A DNA stretch of 64,000 nucleotides from Desulfofustis limnaeus (GCF_023169885.1 NZ_AP025516.1:1-64000); one strand, 5' to 3'; shown: positions 1 through 9,292, numbered from the stretch's first letter. The notes: generated by a model not told the origin, from the letters alone. Numbers and translations are program-made.

Positions 1-1
1 C

Positions 2-61
2 CTGGTCCATGTGAAGCCTGTCAGAGGTGCTGGATACGTGCGTGTCAAGCAGGACCGGTAA
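2..61 (+). CDS. C-terminal end of an upstream gene, possibly an OmpR-type response regulator
   Basis: An open frame enters from the left edge and stops at a TAA 40 bases before dnaA. The last residues read LVHVKPVRGAGYVRVKQDR. The VRGAGY core resembles the beta-hairpin that ends winged-helix DNA-binding domains of OmpR/PhoB response regulators, usually TVRGxGY. Only 19 residues are visible, so the family is a guess. The same orientation and short gap suggest it may be read into dnaA. Confidence 0.35.
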   Translation: MVHVKPVRGAGYVRVKQDR

Positions 62-100
62 AAATGGTTCATAATCAATCAATATCGGATTTATGAAACG

Positions 101-1423
101 ATGAAGGTCTGGAATCAAGCGAGAGAACGACTGCAGGATATCCTTTCAAACAACGTCTTCAGCCTCTGGATTGAACCGCTTTCGGTGAACGAACGAGCCG
201 GTGATTCTCTGAGCCTCAGGTGCCCGGACCGTTATTTCGGTGCCTATGTCACCCAGAATTACTTGGATATCATCAGTAAGGTGGTGGCCGAGTGCGATGA
301 CTCCATAAAACAGGTGCGGATCAACGCGTGTTGTCGTCCCACCGCCCCCTCCCAGGAACCGCAGCAACTCCGTCTGCCGACCTTGCCGGAAGGGGTATCA
401 TCGACCCGTGCCCTGCATCCCCGCTATACCTTTGCCAATTTCATGGTTGGTGAGAGCAACGTCCTGGCCCAGTCGGCGTGCCGTTCCATGTCCCAGTTGG
501 ATGATGCCATCGGCCCTTGTCTCTATATCAACAGCACCACCGGGTTGGGAAAAACTCATCTGTCCCATGCCATAGCCCATCAGATTCTCGATCTGTCCCC
601 CATGACTCGCCTGCAGTACCTGACAGCCCAGCAGTTTGCCGCGGAAATGGTGAACAATATCAAATCGAACGCCATGGACGTTTTTAAGCGCAAGTATCAC
701 GAACAATGCGACATTTTGCTGGTGGAAGATATGCAGAGCCTGACCGGCAAAAAGAAGACGCAGCAGGAGCTCAACGAGGTCCTGGACACCTTGATAAAAC
801 TGGGCAAGCGAGTTGTCATGACTGCCGACAAGGCACCCCGTGAGTTGATCGGAATCGACGATGATTTCCGATCTCGGATGTCGTCGGGACTGGTGACGTC
901 GATCCAGAAACCGGACATGGATACCCGGTGCCGGATTATCCGGCGCAAGGCTCAACAGCAGAATCTGCAGCTCGCCGACCCCTATGTGGATTATCTCGCC
1001 CAACACATAAAAGGAGATGTAAGGAGAATCGAATCGGCACTTATCGCCATCAATGCTCGCGCCTCTCTCAAGCAGGGGCTGATCGACGATCAACTCATTG
1101 AAGATGTGGTGCGGGCCTTGGTGGGCGGCTCCAGGGAGCTGACCTCGCGGGCGATCTGCGAGTTGGTGGTACAGCAATTCAAGGTGCCGCTGGCTGACCT
1201 GCAGTCGAAATCACGCAAGAAATGCATCGCTTTTCCCCGCCAGGTGGCGATGTATCTGAGCCGCAAGCATACGGAAGAGACCCTGGCCGACATCGGCAGG
1301 ATCTTCAACCGTGATCACTCCACGGTGATGCACGCCATCAAGGTGGTGACCGATTTGAGCCGCCGCGACAACTCGATTTCTGCCCAACTGGAGCTGCTCA
1401 GCAGCAAAGTACAGCAGCTCTAA
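101..1423 (+). CDS. dnaA: Chromosomal replication initiator DnaA
   Basis: AAA+ ATPase that binds DnaA boxes, melts the origin and loads the helicase. At 440 residues it has the normal length. Domain I is at about 1-75, a short linker follows, and the ATPase core begins near 105. The P-loop (residues 145-152) reads STTGLGKT, so the first two glycines of the usual GGTGLGKT are replaced by Ser-Thr. Walker B is DILLVED (204-210). The C-terminal box-binding helix-turn-helix is intact, with the DHSTVMHA signature close to the end. No dnaN, recF or gyrB follows. Instead hemG converges and overlaps the last four bases. I saw no clear TTATCCACA cluster nearby, so the origin cannot be placed here. It is probably the functional dnaA, though a paralogue is possible. 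Confidence 0.93.
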   Translation: MKVWNQARERLQDILSNNVFSLWIEPLSVNERAGDSLSLRCPDRYFGAYVTQNYLDIISKVVAECDDSIKQVRINACCRPTAPSQEPQQLRLPTLPEGVSSTRALHPRYTFANFMVGESNVLAQSACRSMSQLDDAIGPCLYINSTTGLGKTHLSHAIAHQILDLSPMTRLQYLTAQQFAAEMVNNIKSNAMDVFKRKYHEQCDILLVEDMQSLTGKKKTQQELNEVLDTLIKLGKRVVMTADKAPRELIGIDDDFRSRMSSGLVTSIQKPDMDTRCRIIRRKAQQQNLQLADPYVDYLAQHIKGDVRRIESALIAINARASLKQGLIDDQLIEDVVRALVGGSRELTSRAICELVVQQFKVPLADLQSKSRKKCIAFPRQVAMYLSRKHTEETLADIGRIFNRDHSTVMHAIKVVTDLSRRDNSISAQLELLSSKVQQL

Positions 1424-2820
1424 AAATAGACTTTTTTCACCTCCGCCTCATCCTGGACCTGAGGTCTCACCTCGGCTACCCTGGTGGCCACGGCGGTGGC
1501 GGTCTTGATCATATCGTTGAGGCCGATCCCCTCCCAGCCGAATCCGCATACGTACAAGCCCCGATGCTGGCGGACCAGCGTGTTGCGGTCGTGCAACAGT
1601 TCGAGATAACTGCTATCCAGCTGCGGTATGCCGCCAAGTGGCCGGAGCACTTTGGTAAAGTTCGGCACCGGCGGCAGGTCGAGCAAACCGCGGATATCGG
1701 CGAGGGCGCGGTCGATCAGGGTTTGGTTGTCGAGATCGAGCCGTTCCGGGTGGCGGCGGCCGCCGATCAGGGTCTCAAACACGATAGAACCGGCCGGTGC
1801 CCGGTTGGGAAACATGTTGGATGAGAACAGGGTGCCGAGGGTGAAGCGCTGCTCCACCTCGGGGATCAGAAAACCGAAGCCGGGGGGCAGTGTGGCATCC
1901 CGGAAACCGAGGACAACCGTGGCCAACCGGGCCTCGGGAACCGACCTACCGGTCAGGCTCGGAGCAAAAGCGGCAAGCAGTGGCAAGCTCTGGTTGATCG
2001 GTACGGCCAACACCAGTGTCGGCGCGGTGAAACAGCCGTTCCCGGTTTCCACCAGCCAGCCGTCGCTTTGTTTTTCGATGCGCTGGACGGCGTGGCCGAG
2101 ACGGAGGTCTCCCGCCTGTTGCAGTGGTTCGGCAAGCCGTTCCGGTAAACGCTGCATGCCCTCGGAAAAACTGGTCATGGCCGGCAAGGCAAGCTTCTTG
2201 CCACCGCTCTTTTTCTTGCGCGCCGCTCGTGCCTTGGCGATGACCCCGCGGATGACCGAGCCATGGTGTCGTTCCAGGGCCCGGACGCCGGGCATCACCG
2301 CATCGATCTTCAATTCGTTGTAGTCGCCGGCATAGGTGCCGGTGAAGACGGCATCCACGTAGGGTAGCAGGGCCCGGCCGAAGCGGTAGGCGGCCCATTT
2401 TGCCACAGTCGGTTCTCCTTCCAGCGGCGGCTGGAACAACTCGCCAAGCACCCGCACCTTTTTGCTGAACGGGATCAATGGAGCGCGTATTATCTTCAAC
2501 GGCGATTGAGGGATCATCATCAGGCTGCCGTTGATGCACACATAACGCACATGGGTGCCGAGCGAGGCTGCCACCGCTTCCCGGTCAAGGCCTGTTTCCT
2601 GGAGCAGGGCGCGACTTTCGTGGCAGTTGTCGAGGAATCCGTGCGGGCCCCATTCGGCGCGAAAGCCGTTTTCGGCAAACGATTGGATGACACCTCCCGG
2701 ACGGTCAGCCTTGTCCAGCACCACGAGACGGTGGCCGGCCCGGTGGCGCCGCAGGTGATGGGCAACAACCAGGCCGCTGATACCGGCGCCGACGATGATG
2801 GTATCTTTAGATTCGGTCAT
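1420..2820 (-). CDS. hemG: Protoporphyrinogen oxidase, FAD-dependent (HemG/HemY type)
   Basis: Oxidises protoporphyrinogen IX to protoporphyrin IX in haem synthesis, usually at the membrane face. At 466 residues it has the family length. The N-terminus carries the dinucleotide-binding motif VGAGISGLVVAHHL followed by an acidic strand end (VVLDKAD), and the C-terminus has the closing FAD motif (LYVCGFGWEGIGLNDMI). A soluble amine-oxidase fold is expected, with no membrane spans. It is translationally coupled to the phosphoesterase gene, whose stop lies 14 bases inside this gene's start. Haem demand is plausible given the multihaem NrfHA further along. In anaerobes the electron acceptor of this enzyme class is unclear. 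Confidence 0.88.
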   Translation of the reverse strand: MTESKDTIIVGAGISGLVVAHHLRRHRAGHRLVVLDKADRPGGVIQSFAENGFRAEWGPHGFLDNCHESRALLQETGLDREAVAASLGTHVRYVCINGSLMMIPQSPLKIIRAPLIPFSKKVRVLGELFQPPLEGEPTVAKWAAYRFGRALLPYVDAVFTGTYAGDYNELKIDAVMPGVRALERHHGSVIRGVIAKARAARKKKSGGKKLALPAMTSFSEGMQRLPERLAEPLQQAGDLRLGHAVQRIEKQSDGWLVETGNGCFTAPTLVLAVPINQSLPLLAAFAPSLTGRSVPEARLATVVLGFRDATLPPGFGFLIPEVEQRFTLGTLFSSNMFPNRAPAGSIVFETLIGGRRHPERLDLDNQTLIDRALADIRGLLDLPPVPNFTKVLRPLGGIPQLDSSYLELLHDRNTLVRQHRGLYVCGFGWEGIGLNDMIKTATAVATRVAEVRPQVQDEAEVKKVYF

Positions 2821-3499
2821 GGAGGGTGGCCTGTACGGTGGTGTCGTTCACGGTTATCTCCACCCAACCACCCTTGCTCAGCATCCCCGGGTTGCAGATC
2901 GGGGTGCGGCCGATGTGGTCGGTGCCGGCCGCTTCGTGGATGTGGCCGCAGATGCAGAGCGCCGGTTGGCGTTCCTCGATGAAGCTGAGCACGGCGCTGG
3001 AACCGACATGGGTGCCGGAAGCGAGCCGATCGACCGCGGTGCCGAATGGTGGCGTATGACTGACGAATATGGTCGGGATCTTGATTTTTTCCACCGGTTC
3101 GGTCAGGTCGATAGAGGCGCGAGCCTGTTCGTAGGCGTGTTCGATAAAGGCGGCCAATTCGGTCTCGGAAAATTCCGAGGGCGTGGCGAAAGGTGTCTTG
3201 TTGGAGCCGCCGATACCGATCAGGCAGAGCCGATGGCGCAGCAACCTGGCCTGTTTGTGCAGGTTGATCCCCAGGTCTTCCAAGTAATCGTTGACTTCCG
3301 GCTTGTCGAGATTGCCGAACTGGGCCAGGACCGACGGATTGGCGGTCATAACCGTATCGAGCACTCGTTTCGCATCGTCGGTGCCGCCGAAATTGGTGAG
3401 ATCACCGTTGATGATGACCAGATCGGCAGATCCGATTTCCGGGATGCGGGTGACGGCGTCTGCGGCCATGTGGATATCGCCGATGGCTATGATTCTCAT
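2807..3499 (-). CDS. Calcineurin-like metallophosphoesterase
   Basis: Small dimetal phosphoesterase of about 230 residues. The metal-binding blocks are all visible: GDIH near residue 8, GDLT near 33, GNLD near 64, SHTPP in the middle and CGHIHE near the C-terminus. Homologues of this size act on phosphodiesters or nucleotides, but the substrate cannot be read from sequence. The second in-frame ATG (3499) was chosen because GAGGGA lies about five bases before it and the protein then begins directly with the first beta strand. The upstream ATG (3511) would add four residues. It overlaps hemG by 14 bases and is probably the first gene of a two-gene operon. Confidence 0.82.
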   Translation of the reverse strand: MRIIAIGDIHMAADAVTRIPEIGSADLVIINGDLTNFGGTDDAKRVLDTVMTANPSVLAQFGNLDKPEVNDYLEDLGINLHKQARLLRHRLCLIGIGGSNKTPFATPSEFSETELAAFIEHAYEQARASIDLTEPVEKIKIPTIFVSHTPPFGTAVDRLASGTHVGSSAVLSFIEERQPALCICGHIHEAAGTDHIGRTPICNPGMLSKGGWVEITVNDTTVQATLHDRI

Positions 3500-3544
3500 G
3501 GTGTCCCTCATGAAAGACTGGCGGCGCCACCTGGGGCGCCGGGC

Positions 3545-3572
3545 TTGACACTGATTCTTCGATGGTTAACAT
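3545..3572 (+). promoter_or_regulatory. Candidate housekeeping promoter upstream of htpG
   Basis: TTGACA (3545-3550), a 16-base spacer and TAACAT (3567-3572) lie about 180 bases before htpG and point towards it. The match to a sigma-70 promoter is good. A sigma-32-type element was not convincing. Read by eye only. Confidence 0.35.
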
Positions 3573-3751
3573 TTTCGCCGACTTCTCAGGAAAAAGCAAG
3601 GATTGATGAACCGCTACGACGTCCCGGAAGCGTTGTGTGATCCCATATTTTCAGAGGGTTAGACGTTTCGCTGCGTCGTTTCGGTTGATCACTGCTGCTA
3701 TCACACGAGCAGGCAAACGAGTTATTCGATCACGCAACAAGAGGAAGCACC

Positions 3752-5626
3752 ATGACCACTGCAACCACCCACGAATTTCAGGCCGAGACCAAAAAACTCC
3801 TCGATATCGTCATTAATTCCCTCTATACCGAGCGCGACGTTTTCATCCGGGAGCTGATCTCCAATGCCGCCGACGCCTTGGAAAAATTCCGTCACGAGAG
3901 CCTTATGCATGGCGAGGAAGAATTGTTCGACGGGCATATGCCGCTGGAGATTACCATTGATCTGGATGAGAAGAAGAAGCTGTTGACTATTACCGATACC
4001 GGCATCGGCATGACCAAAGACGAGCTTCTCGCCAATCTTGGCACGATTGCCCACTCCGGGTCGAATACCTTCCTGACCCAGCTGGCTGAGGCGGCGCGCA
4101 AGGATGTCAGTCTCATCGGGCAGTTCGGTGTCGGTTTCTACAGCGCCTTCATGGCCGGTGCCACGGTCCGGGTGCGTAGCCGTTCCTGGGATGGCAGTGA
4201 GGGCCATGAATGGGTATCGGATGGGACCGGCACCTTTACCGTCAGCGAGTGTCCCGGACTGCACCGGGGTACCAAGGTGATCGTGGAATTGAAGGAAGGG
4301 TGCGAGGATTACGCGAAGAAATGGAAGGTGGAGTCGATAATCAAACAGTACTCGGCCTTCGTACCGTTTGCCATCAAGTTGGAGGGCGAAACGGTCAATA
4401 CCGTTCAGGCTTTGTGGACCAGAAATCGCTCCGAAATCAAGGATGAAGAGTACGCTGAGTTTTACAAGTTCATCGCCAACGTCAGCGAAGAGCCGATGTA
4501 CCGGTTGCATTTTTCCACCGACGCCCCACTGGCGATCAACGCCTTGATCTTCGTGCCCAAAGACAATCTTGAGATCATGGGCTTCGGCAAGATTGACCCA
4601 GGCGTCAATCTGTACTGTCAGCGGATTCTGATCGATCAGCATTCGGAGACAATTTTGCCGGAATGGCTACGCTTTCTCAAGGGGGTCATCGACAGCGAAG
4701 ATCTACCGCTGAACATTTCCCGGCAGGCCTTGCAGGATAATGCGCTGGTGGCGAAAATACGACGGGTGATCAGTAAACGATTCCTCAAGTTCCTTGAGGA
4801 GGAGGCAAAGAAAGATGAAACCGGTTACCTGGAGTTCTGGAAGACTTTCGGCATCTATCTCAAGGAGGGTATTACCAGTGATTTCGAGTACCGAACCGAA
4901 CTCGGCAAGCTGTTGCGCTTCGAAACCTCCAAGTCCGCCGACGGTACGCCCGTATCGTTGTCCGATTATCTGTTGCGCCTGCAGCCGGACCAGCAGGAAA
5001 TTTATTATATCAATGGCCCGAATCGGGCGGCCATCGAGTCCGGGCCGTATATCGAGATGTTCCGAAAAAAAGACGTGGAACTGATTTACACTATAGAGCC
5101 CATCGACGACTTCGTTCTCAGTTACCTGGGCGAGTTCGAAGGGAAGAAGCTGGTTTCGGCGGATAAGGCTGATCTCAAACTTGGCGGCGAGGACAAGCCG
5201 GTCGAGGAAAAGAAAGAGCAGGCCGAACCGGTGCTTGACGACCAAGTTGCTGCCGATCTGGTCGGATGGCTCAAGGAGAAACTCAAGGAGCAGGTGGCCG
5301 ATGTCAGCATCTCCAAACGACTGGTCGATTCCCCGGCAGTGATTGTCAATCCTGATGGATTCATGACGTCTTCCATGGAACGGATCATGGCGGCCGGCCG
5401 GTTCGAAAAGGGACTGAAGCCCGAAATCGGCAAAAAAAACCTGGAGATCAATCCCGGAAATCCGCTCATCCGCCGTTTGTCTGAGCTGATTACGGAAGAC
5501 GAGCCGTTTGCCGTTGAAATCGCCCGGCAGATTTACGACAATGCCATGATCCAGGCTGGTCTGCTGGTCGACCCACTGGAGATGGTGGCCAGAAACTATC
5601 GCATCCTCAACCGGGTGGTCGGTTGA
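3752..5626 (+). CDS. htpG: Molecular chaperone HtpG (Hsp90)
   Basis: Cytosolic ATP-driven chaperone dimer. At 624 residues it is full length. The GHKL ATPase domain is at the N-terminus: ELISNAADALEKFR carries the catalytic Glu and the Mg-binding Asn, followed by DTGIGM and the lid glycine motif GQFGVGFYSAF. The middle domain contains the Arg finger region (LPLNISRQ). The dimerisation domain follows an acidic lysine-rich linker near 480-500. A GAGGAAG ribosome-binding site lies seven bases before the ATG. It stands alone in its strand context with its own promoter candidate and a hairpin behind it. Confidence 0.97.
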   Translation: MTTATTHEFQAETKKLLDIVINSLYTERDVFIRELISNAADALEKFRHESLMHGEEELFDGHMPLEITIDLDEKKKLLTITDTGIGMTKDELLANLGTIAHSGSNTFLTQLAEAARKDVSLIGQFGVGFYSAFMAGATVRVRSRSWDGSEGHEWVSDGTGTFTVSECPGLHRGTKVIVELKEGCEDYAKKWKVESIIKQYSAFVPFAIKLEGETVNTVQALWTRNRSEIKDEEYAEFYKFIANVSEEPMYRLHFSTDAPLAINALIFVPKDNLEIMGFGKIDPGVNLYCQRILIDQHSETILPEWLRFLKGVIDSEDLPLNISRQALQDNALVAKIRRVISKRFLKFLEEEAKKDETGYLEFWKTFGIYLKEGITSDFEYRTELGKLLRFETSKSADGTPVSLSDYLLRLQPDQQEIYYINGPNRAAIESGPYIEMFRKKDVELIYTIEPIDDFVLSYLGEFEGKKLVSADKADLKLGGEDKPVEEKKEQAEPVLDDQVAADLVGWLKEKLKEQVADVSISKRLVDSPAVIVNPDGFMTSSMERIMAAGRFEKGLKPEIGKKNLEINPGNPLIRRLSELITEDEPFAVEIARQIYDNAMIQAGLLVDPLEMVARNYRILNRVVG

Positions 5627-5639
5627 GGGCTACGGCTGG

Positions 5640-5680
5640 TGATCGCGGCAGCGGATATCTTCGCCAGTCTGCCGCGATCA
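5640..5680 (+). terminator. Hairpin after htpG
   Basis: TGATCGCGGCAG (5640-5651) and CTGCCGCGATCA (5669-5680) are perfect 12-base arms around a 17-base loop, directly after the htpG stop. No U-tract follows, so it may be a transcript-end stabiliser rather than a classical intrinsic terminator. Confidence 0.5.
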
Positions 5681-5808
5681 TTACAGTTGAAAAATAGGGA
5701 ACGACAGGCTATAGAGCAGGTGTGCTCCCGGAAGCCCCTGGCGCCTTGTGCCGAACCGGCACATCCGATGGGAAACTGCTGGGGGACCTAAGAGATGTGG
5801 AGAAAACC

Positions 5809-6195
5809 ATGACTGCTATCACGAGAGCGCTCCTTTGTCTGATCCTGTCGGCCATGATCGCTGCCTGCGCCGGCGCTCCCGTTCGTCATCTGGCCTCCGA
5901 TGCCAGCCTGATCAAAGCGGGCGCTTCGACGAAAGAAGAGGTTCTGACCTATCTTGGCGACCCCGATTCGCGCCAGACGCTTTCCGACCGGCAGGAGCGC
6001 TGGATCTATTACGAAGAACGTAAGTCCGATCTGCAACAGACGCCTTATCTCGGTAGACTGTTCAACGCCAAAGGATATGACCAGATCATCATTACCTTCG
6101 AAGGTGACACGGTGATTGATTGCCGGTTCAATTCCTTCGATGCCGACGAGTTCGATTGGGCGGACGACTATTCCTGGCAAGAGAAGCGAGAGTGA
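5809..6195 (+). CDS. SmpA/OmlA (BamE-like) outer membrane lipoprotein
   Basis: About 128 residues. A type II signal peptide ends in the lipobox IAAC (cysteine near residue 20), so it should be acylated and exported. The mature part matches the SmpA/OmlA domain: an N-terminal segment like [20 protein letters not shown], where a helix leads into the conserved GxPD-type turn, then strands ending with a hydrophobic ITFEGDTVI. BamE proteins of this fold help the beta-barrel assembly machine, but many deltaproteobacterial paralogues have no tested role. The ATG at 5809 was chosen because it opens the signal peptide and follows GGAG. The stop overlaps the pcm start (GTGA). Confidence 0.75.
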   Translation: MTAITRALLCLILSAMIAACAGAPVRHLASDASLIKAGASTKEEVLTYLGDPDSRQTLSDRQERWIYYEERKSDLQQTPYLGRLFNAKGYDQIIITFEGDTVIDCRFNSFDADEFDWADDYSWQEKRE

Positions 6196-6836
6196 TTGAC
6201 CGATTCAGCACTATTCGAGAACGGATGGTGCAGGAACAGCTGGTCTCGCGCGGTATCACCGATGAACGGGTGCTTGACGCGATGCGGGCTGTTCCCCGCC
6301 ACCTGTTTGTCGATGATGCCCTGCAATCACGGGCCTATGGCGATTTTCCCCTGCCGATAGCCGCCGGTCAGACCATCAGCCAACCCTACATTGTCGCCAG
6401 CATGACACAGGCTTTGCACCTCAGTGGTGAGGAAAAGGTCCTGGAAATCGGTACCGGTTCCGGGTACCAAGCTGCCGTTTTGTCGAGACTGTGTGCTCAG
6501 GTATATACCGTTGAACGGATTAACAGCCTGCTGGCCGGGGCCCGCAAGGTCTTCGACACGCTTAACTATTTCAACATCGTCTCTAAACTTGACGACGGTA
6601 CCCTCGGTTGGCCGGAACACGGGCCATACGATGCCATCATGGTTACCGCTGGCGGTCCGGCTATCCCTGAACCGCTGGTCGAGCAACTGGTCGAGGGCGG
6701 ACGGATGGTCATTCCCGTCGGCGACCAATACCTGCAGACACTGGAACTGGTTGAAAAGACGGCGGATGGCGTGAAAATTATGGAATTGGAGCGGGTCCGG
6801 TTCGTCGATCTGGTGGGCAAACATGGCTGGCAATGA
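6192..6836 (+). CDS. pcm: Protein-L-isoaspartate O-methyltransferase
   Basis: Repairs isoaspartyl residues by SAM-dependent methylation in the cytosol. The family signature near the N-terminus is clear ([14 protein letters not shown] followed by VPRHLFVD), then the SAM-binding motif [18 protein letters not shown]. The start is placed at the GTG that overlaps the preceding stop, which gives 214 residues, the usual length; an internal ATG at 6225 is the alternative. It overlaps the next gene by 14 bases, so lipoprotein, pcm and the membrane protein form a tightly packed run. Confidence 0.93.
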   Translation: MIDRFSTIRERMVQEQLVSRGITDERVLDAMRAVPRHLFVDDALQSRAYGDFPLPIAAGQTISQPYIVASMTQALHLSGEEKVLEIGTGSGYQAAVLSRLCAQVYTVERINSLLAGARKVFDTLNYFNIVSKLDDGTLGWPEHGPYDAIMVTAGGPAIPEPLVEQLVEGGRMVIPVGDQYLQTLELVEKTADGVKIMELERVRFVDLVGKHGWQ

Positions 6837-7467
6837 CGCGCTTGGTATGAATGGGACACAAGGGCAGGAAAAGACCGCAACCGGGCCGCTCAAGCGACTC
6901 TATGACCTTTGCATGGCATGGATTGCCGGTCCGCACGGCGTCCTGGCCCTGTTTGTCATCGCCTTTGTCGAGTCGTCTTTTTTTCCCATTCCACCAGATG
7001 TCTTTCTCATTGCGATGGTCATAGCTGCGCCGACCCGCGCCTTCAAATTCGCCGCTGTTTGTTCACTGGGATCCGTGTTGGGCGGTGCTTTCGGGTACGG
7101 ACTCGGCTACTGGTTCATGGATTCAATCGGACAGCAGATCATTACCTGGTACGGCTTTGAAGACAAATATCTGCGCGTCCAGGACCTGTATCGGACCTAT
7201 GATGCCTGGGCGGTCGGCGCGGCCGGCTTTACCCCGTTGCCCTACAAGCTTTTCACCATCACCGCCGGGGCATTCAACCTGGATCTGGTGACGTTCATTG
7301 TTGTATCGGCCGTTTCCCGGGCTGCCCGGTTTTTTTTGGTGGCCGCGTTCATATGGAAATTCGGGGCCCCGGTGAGACGATATATCGACAAATATTTCAA
7401 TATCTTGTCTATAGTTTTCATGGTCTTGCTCATCGGTGGGTTTGTGCTGGTGAAGATGATGCTTTGA
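6823..7467 (+). CDS. DedA/YqaA-family (VTT domain) membrane protein
   Basis: 214 residues with about five hydrophobic segments. The VTT/SNARE-associated core is visible: a re-entrant helix with [15 protein letters not shown], a [11 protein letters not shown] segment, then [17 protein letters not shown], which carries the conserved basic residue in the second half, and SRAARFF. DedA-superfamily proteins include lipid flippases, and the YqaA branch is untested. The start at the first ATG overlaps pcm. A second ATG at 6847 would remove eight residues. Confidence 0.82.
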   Translation: MAGNDALGMNGTQGQEKTATGPLKRLYDLCMAWIAGPHGVLALFVIAFVESSFFPIPPDVFLIAMVIAAPTRAFKFAAVCSLGSVLGGAFGYGLGYWFMDSIGQQIITWYGFEDKYLRVQDLYRTYDAWAVGAAGFTPLPYKLFTITAGAFNLDLVTFIVVSAVSRAARFFLVAAFIWKFGAPVRRYIDKYFNILSIVFMVLLIGGFVLVKMML

Positions 7468-7581
7468 TCGGCGGTGCCGGTCATCCATCGCTGAAACCTC
7501 ACCGGTATCTTCTGATAAGCGTGAGCAAGAAAACGAATCGAAACTCCGGTTGAATACCCCTTCAGTCTTGGTTGTCCTACG

Positions 7582-8841
7582 ATGAAGTTGTGGCCTGTGC
7601 TCGTGGTGTTATCCACTTTGCTGCTGATGGCGACAAACGGCTGGGGGGCCCATGAGATTCATCTGAAAAATGGCTCGATCATCAAGACCAGCAGGGTGGA
7701 ACGGCAGGGTAATCGGGTGGCCTATGAGCAATACGGCGGTAAGGTCTCCATCAATCTCTCCGAGGTGGCGGAGATTCGTTATCATGCTCCCTCCGTCCGG
7801 AAACCACGCCAGAGAATCGACCCGGGGGCAACCGAGTCGGCGGGACCAGCGGCGGTCATGGTCCCTGGCCCGGTCCCCAGCCAGGATGACGATCCAGCAA
7901 CTGCCCCGGCACCGAGCGACGATCGAGATCTGGCAGCTCGCCTGGCCGGTGCCTTGCCGGCCGGGTCCCCTTTGGCGGCTGCCAGTCACGCGGTGGTCTG
8001 GATCAAGACCGAGGCCGGTTCCGGCTCCGGGTTCTTTGTCAACGATGCGGGGCTGATCGTTACCAATCGCCATGTGGTGCGGGGCAGTGAACAGAACAAT
8101 CGACGGGTTGAAACTCAGCTTGCCGAAGCGGAGAATCAACTGAACCGTAGACGCGCCGAGTTGAACCAAGCCCGTTCCAGGCTTGATGCCTACGAAAAAA
8201 AACTGGACAGTGACCGGCGGTTGTTCAATCAACGGGTGGCCGAATTCGGTAAACGGATCAATCCCCAATGGCGGCGTGATGTGGAGCAGAATCTGCGGGA
8301 ACGTGAGCAGAATGTGCAGCAATGGCGGCGAGAGATCCAGCAGCAAACGGCGGAGTTCGACAAATACGACCGCCAATTCCGGCAGCAGCGCGACGAGTGG
8401 CGATCCACGAATGAACAATTGGCCCGGCAATCACGGTTCCGGATTATTTTGGCCGATGGTAGTGAACATTCTGCCGTGCTCTATCGGGCCAGCGACTCCT
8501 ACGACCTGGCTCTGCTCAAACTGAACGGTTTCCGGACTCCCTTCCTGAAAGCGGCTCCGTCAGAGGCGGCGTCGTATGGCCGCCAGGTCTTCGCCATCGG
8601 TTCGCCGTTGGAGCTGAACAATTCGGTGACCGCGGGAGTCATCTCCGGGCTGCGCGACCATTTCATCCAGACCGATGCCCGCATTTATCCAGGCAATTCC
8701 GGGGGACCTTTGATCACCGAGGACGGGCTGGTGCTCGGAGTCAACACCATGAAGCTGATTACCGAGAAATTCGAAGGTATCGGGTTTGCGATCAGCTACC
8801 ATCACGTGATGGATGAATTCCAGGACTATTTCCCCCGCTGA
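7582..8841 (+). CDS. Exported trypsin-like serine protease with a coiled-coil insert
   Basis: 419 residues. A signal peptide (1-22) is followed by a short beta-rich segment (HEIHLKNGSIIKTSRVE and SEVAEIRYH) of the kind that binds or senses at the envelope. A Pro/Ala-rich linker follows, then an S1C/HtrA-like protease. The triad is intact: His164 in TNRHVV, Asp308 in SYDLALLKL and Ser373 in GNSGGPL. Between His and Asp lies an insert of about 115 residues (170-285), rich in Gln, Arg and Glu and predicted as coiled coil. No PDZ domain follows. A periplasmic protease is likely, but its substrate is unknown. Confidence 0.85.
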   Translation: MKLWPVLVVLSTLLLMATNGWGAHEIHLKNGSIIKTSRVERQGNRVAYEQYGGKVSINLSEVAEIRYHAPSVRKPRQRIDPGATESAGPAAVMVPGPVPSQDDDPATAPAPSDDRDLAARLAGALPAGSPLAAASHAVVWIKTEAGSGSGFFVNDAGLIVTNRHVVRGSEQNNRRVETQLAEAENQLNRRRAELNQARSRLDAYEKKLDSDRRLFNQRVAEFGKRINPQWRRDVEQNLREREQNVQQWRREIQQQTAEFDKYDRQFRQQRDEWRSTNEQLARQSRFRIILADGSEHSAVLYRASDSYDLALLKLNGFRTPFLKAAPSEAASYGRQVFAIGSPLELNNSVTAGVISGLRDHFIQTDARIYPGNSGGPLITEDGLVLGVNTMKLITEKFEGIGFAISYHHVMDEFQDYFPR

Positions 8842-8859
8842 CCGGGAGCCGGTCAGTTT
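8838..8859 (+). terminator. Intrinsic terminator of the protease gene
   Basis: CTGACCGG, a three-base loop and CCGGTCAG (8838-8856) form a perfect 8-bp stem followed by TTT. The left arm overlaps the protease stop codon. Confidence 0.6.
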
Positions 8860-8869
8860 CATCCTGTTA

Positions 8870-9101
8870 CTACTTGCACACGATACGGGTGCGGCCCGCT
8901 CGCTTCGCTTCGTAGAGCGCATCGTCCGCCAACTTGAACAATTCGTTGCGCGATGCAACCGTTGGTGAGGGATAGTAGGCGCCGCACCTCAAAACTGACG
9001 GTGCTACGGAACGAGAGGGAGCCATAGGTAACCGGCGTATCATCCACCTCTTTGCGGATACGCTCACCCACCCGCTTGGCTTCCGCCCTGCCGCTTGTCA
9101 C
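8870..9101 (-). pseudogene. Frameshifted remnant of a GGDEF (diguanylate cyclase) domain
   Basis: Two minus-strand frames join into the last third of a GGDEF domain. One frame (from about 9101) reads EAKRVGERIRKEVDDTPVTYG, the other (ending at the TAG at 8870) reads NELFKLADDALYEAKRAGRTRI. Both are family hallmarks: the alpha helix after the active site and the closing LxxADxALYxAKxxGRNR helix. The frame changes near 9000. The GGDEF active-site loop and anything upstream are missing, so it cannot make c-di-GMP. It follows the protease in opposite orientation and probably decays freely. Confidence 0.72.
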
Positions 9102-9265
9102 CGGTCTGTTCTCCAGGTCTTGTCTCTCGAATCGTCCGGTCGCTGGGGATACATGGAAACACGCGTGTTGTGGTCGGGGCGAAAGAGAAGCGACAGAGAT
9201 TCATAGAGAAGCGGAGATGGGAACCGGCCTCGAGACGATCGGTCACGGCAGGCAGGGGTGTCTTG

Positions 9266-9280
9266 AATGGTTAAACCATT
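9266..9280. promoter_or_regulatory. Palindromic operator before the proline operon
   Basis: AATGGTTAAACCATT is a perfect palindrome apart from its centre. It differs by one base from the site at 15362-15376 beside the FadR-type regulator gene. TGGT-N3-ACCA is the spacing known for FadR-subfamily GntR proteins. The site lies just upstream of two TTGACA hexamers. Confidence 0.65.
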
Positions 9281-9292
9281 GACAGAAATTCC

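Noticed and set aside
7609-7617. TTATCCACT as a DnaA box
   Set aside because: A single imperfect copy inside the protease coding sequence, far from dnaA.
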